Below, piece after piece: positions 63,528-64,000 of a DNA stretch of 64,000 bases. Source of the stretch: Cyanidiococcus yangmingshanensis (Eukaryota; Rhodophyta; Bangiophyceae; Cyanidiales; Cyanidiaceae); NCBI GenBank assembly GCA_013995675.1, contig VWRR01000007.1, forward strand, positions 558,001 through 622,000, written 5' to 3'. Within the stretch, counting starts at the first letter, position 1; every line of letters begins with the position of its first letter. The notes beneath the pieces were generated by a model that was not told the origin of the DNA, ran no database searches, and saw only the letters and a list, made by a program, of their open reading frames with translations. Made by a program: the position numbers and the translations under genes.

Positions 63528-63822
63528 ACGGACGTTGCGGGACGTTACGTCAGCGAGATGTGTGCTAGAACCTCACGAAAGCGTGTTACGAAAAGAAAAG
63601 GAACCGATTTCGTTGCTGACATTATCGAAAGCTGCTGCAACTGTATATGTGGTGGTCTCGCGTATCGCTGCTGATGAGTCGTTCTTTGATTTAGAGGCTT
63701 TGGCTCGCTTCGTAGATAGCCAAAGCGGGGTCAAAATCACGAAACGATTCCACGAAAGCGACGCAGAGTCCAAAAAGGCCCAACAAGCTAGCGCACTTTG
63801 GGTCTGGTTTCGAGCACAATGA
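63514..63822 (+). CDS. Unrecognised ORF overlapping OS-9 3' end
   Basis: 102 residues from ATG 63514, overlapping the last 14 bases of the OS-9 frame in the next frame. Composition is protein-like (SLLTLSKAAATVYVVVSRIAADESFFDLEALARFVDSQ in natural segments, charged C-terminal part). It could be a separate small gene, or the true C-terminus of the OS-9-like protein after one surplus base. No family recognised. Confidence 0.3.
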   Translation: MLFDRRTLRDVTSARCVLEPHESVLRKEKEPISLLTLSKAAATVYVVVSRIAADESFFDLEALARFVDSQSGVKITKRFHESDAESKKAQQASALWVWFRAQ

Positions 63823-64000
63823 TTCATGGTTGCGTTTTGTGCCATTGAAAATCCGAGGGCAAAGTCGTTATTTAGTTGTGAATTTGGTCGAAACGGCGAG
63901 TTTCTGACACGAATTCCACGTTTGCAGCGAGGTCCGTACCAGTTCCTTGACCACCGGCGGGAGCCCGGACAGTAAAGTCATTGCATCTGTTTGGATGGAA
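63823..64000. other. Window end
   Basis: 178 bases after the last ORF; nothing identified. Confidence 0.4.

Overview
This looks like nuclear DNA from a small, intron-poor photosynthetic eukaryote. The best fit is a unicellular red alga of the Cyanidiophyceae (Cyanidioschyzon, Cyanidiococcus or Cyanidium type). The reasons are about 53 percent GC by eye, roughly one gene per 2.5 kb, long uninterrupted ORFs starting at ATG, one well-supported short intron (GTAAGT, CTAAC, AG), a fused DHFR-thymidylate synthase as in plants and algae, a kinase of the plastid STN7/STN8 type and an AtpI-like plastid membrane protein. All genes are eukaryotic housekeeping types. I saw no prokaryotic operon, CRISPR array, prophage, LTR element, transposase, rRNA or convincing tRNA. 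The lineage is an inference from these traits, not from a marker gene.

Layout. 1-8 kb: end of a GT92-like glycosyltransferase, a cytosolic ENGase (GH85), DHFR-TS and an STN-like kinase. 8-14 kb: the TBP-removing ATPase Mot1/BTAF1. 15-21 kb: an ABCG half-transporter and an RluA/RPUSD2-type pseudouridine synthase. 21-28 kb: an ACT-PH-TKL kinase, Tim17 and a small spliced gene. 28-34 kb: a very large HIR3/CABIN1 histone-chaperone subunit. 34-42 kb: tRNA isopentenyltransferase, ribosome biogenesis factor RRS1, a CoA-type Nudix hydrolase and the NatC catalytic subunit NAA30. 43-48 kb: MLH3 with a decayed ATPase domain, guanylate kinase and an AtpI-like plastid protein. 49-54 kb: PRP31, a ubiquitin-specific protease, an unknown gene and a DRM1/ARP-like small protein. 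54-64 kb: a TPT-family sugar-nucleotide transporter, a GT25-like glycosyltransferase, a TDT/SLAC1-type anion channel and an OS-9-like ERAD lectin.

Genes are independent transcription units, in tandem, divergent or convergent order. Themes recur: chromatin and transcription (Mot1, HIR3), RNA and ribosome work (PRP31, RRS1, IPTase, pseudouridine synthase), nucleotide metabolism (DHFR-TS, GMK), and glycan handling and ER quality control (GT92, ENGase, GT25, sugar-nucleotide transporter, OS-9).

A striking property of the whole window is that many clearly conserved genes (DHFR-TS, Mot1, ABCG, the pseudouridine synthase, HIR3, GMK, the TPT transporter) change reading frame once or more at points where homology continues without a gap. 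Nearly all are one surplus base; where the site can be pinned down it is often a short homopolymer. Residual indel errors in an unpolished assembly are the simplest reading. One consequence is that small genes are easily missed here, and I list several weak candidates that only appear when one such step is allowed. Intergenic DNA carries three young tandem duplications (34, 117 and 47 bp periods).
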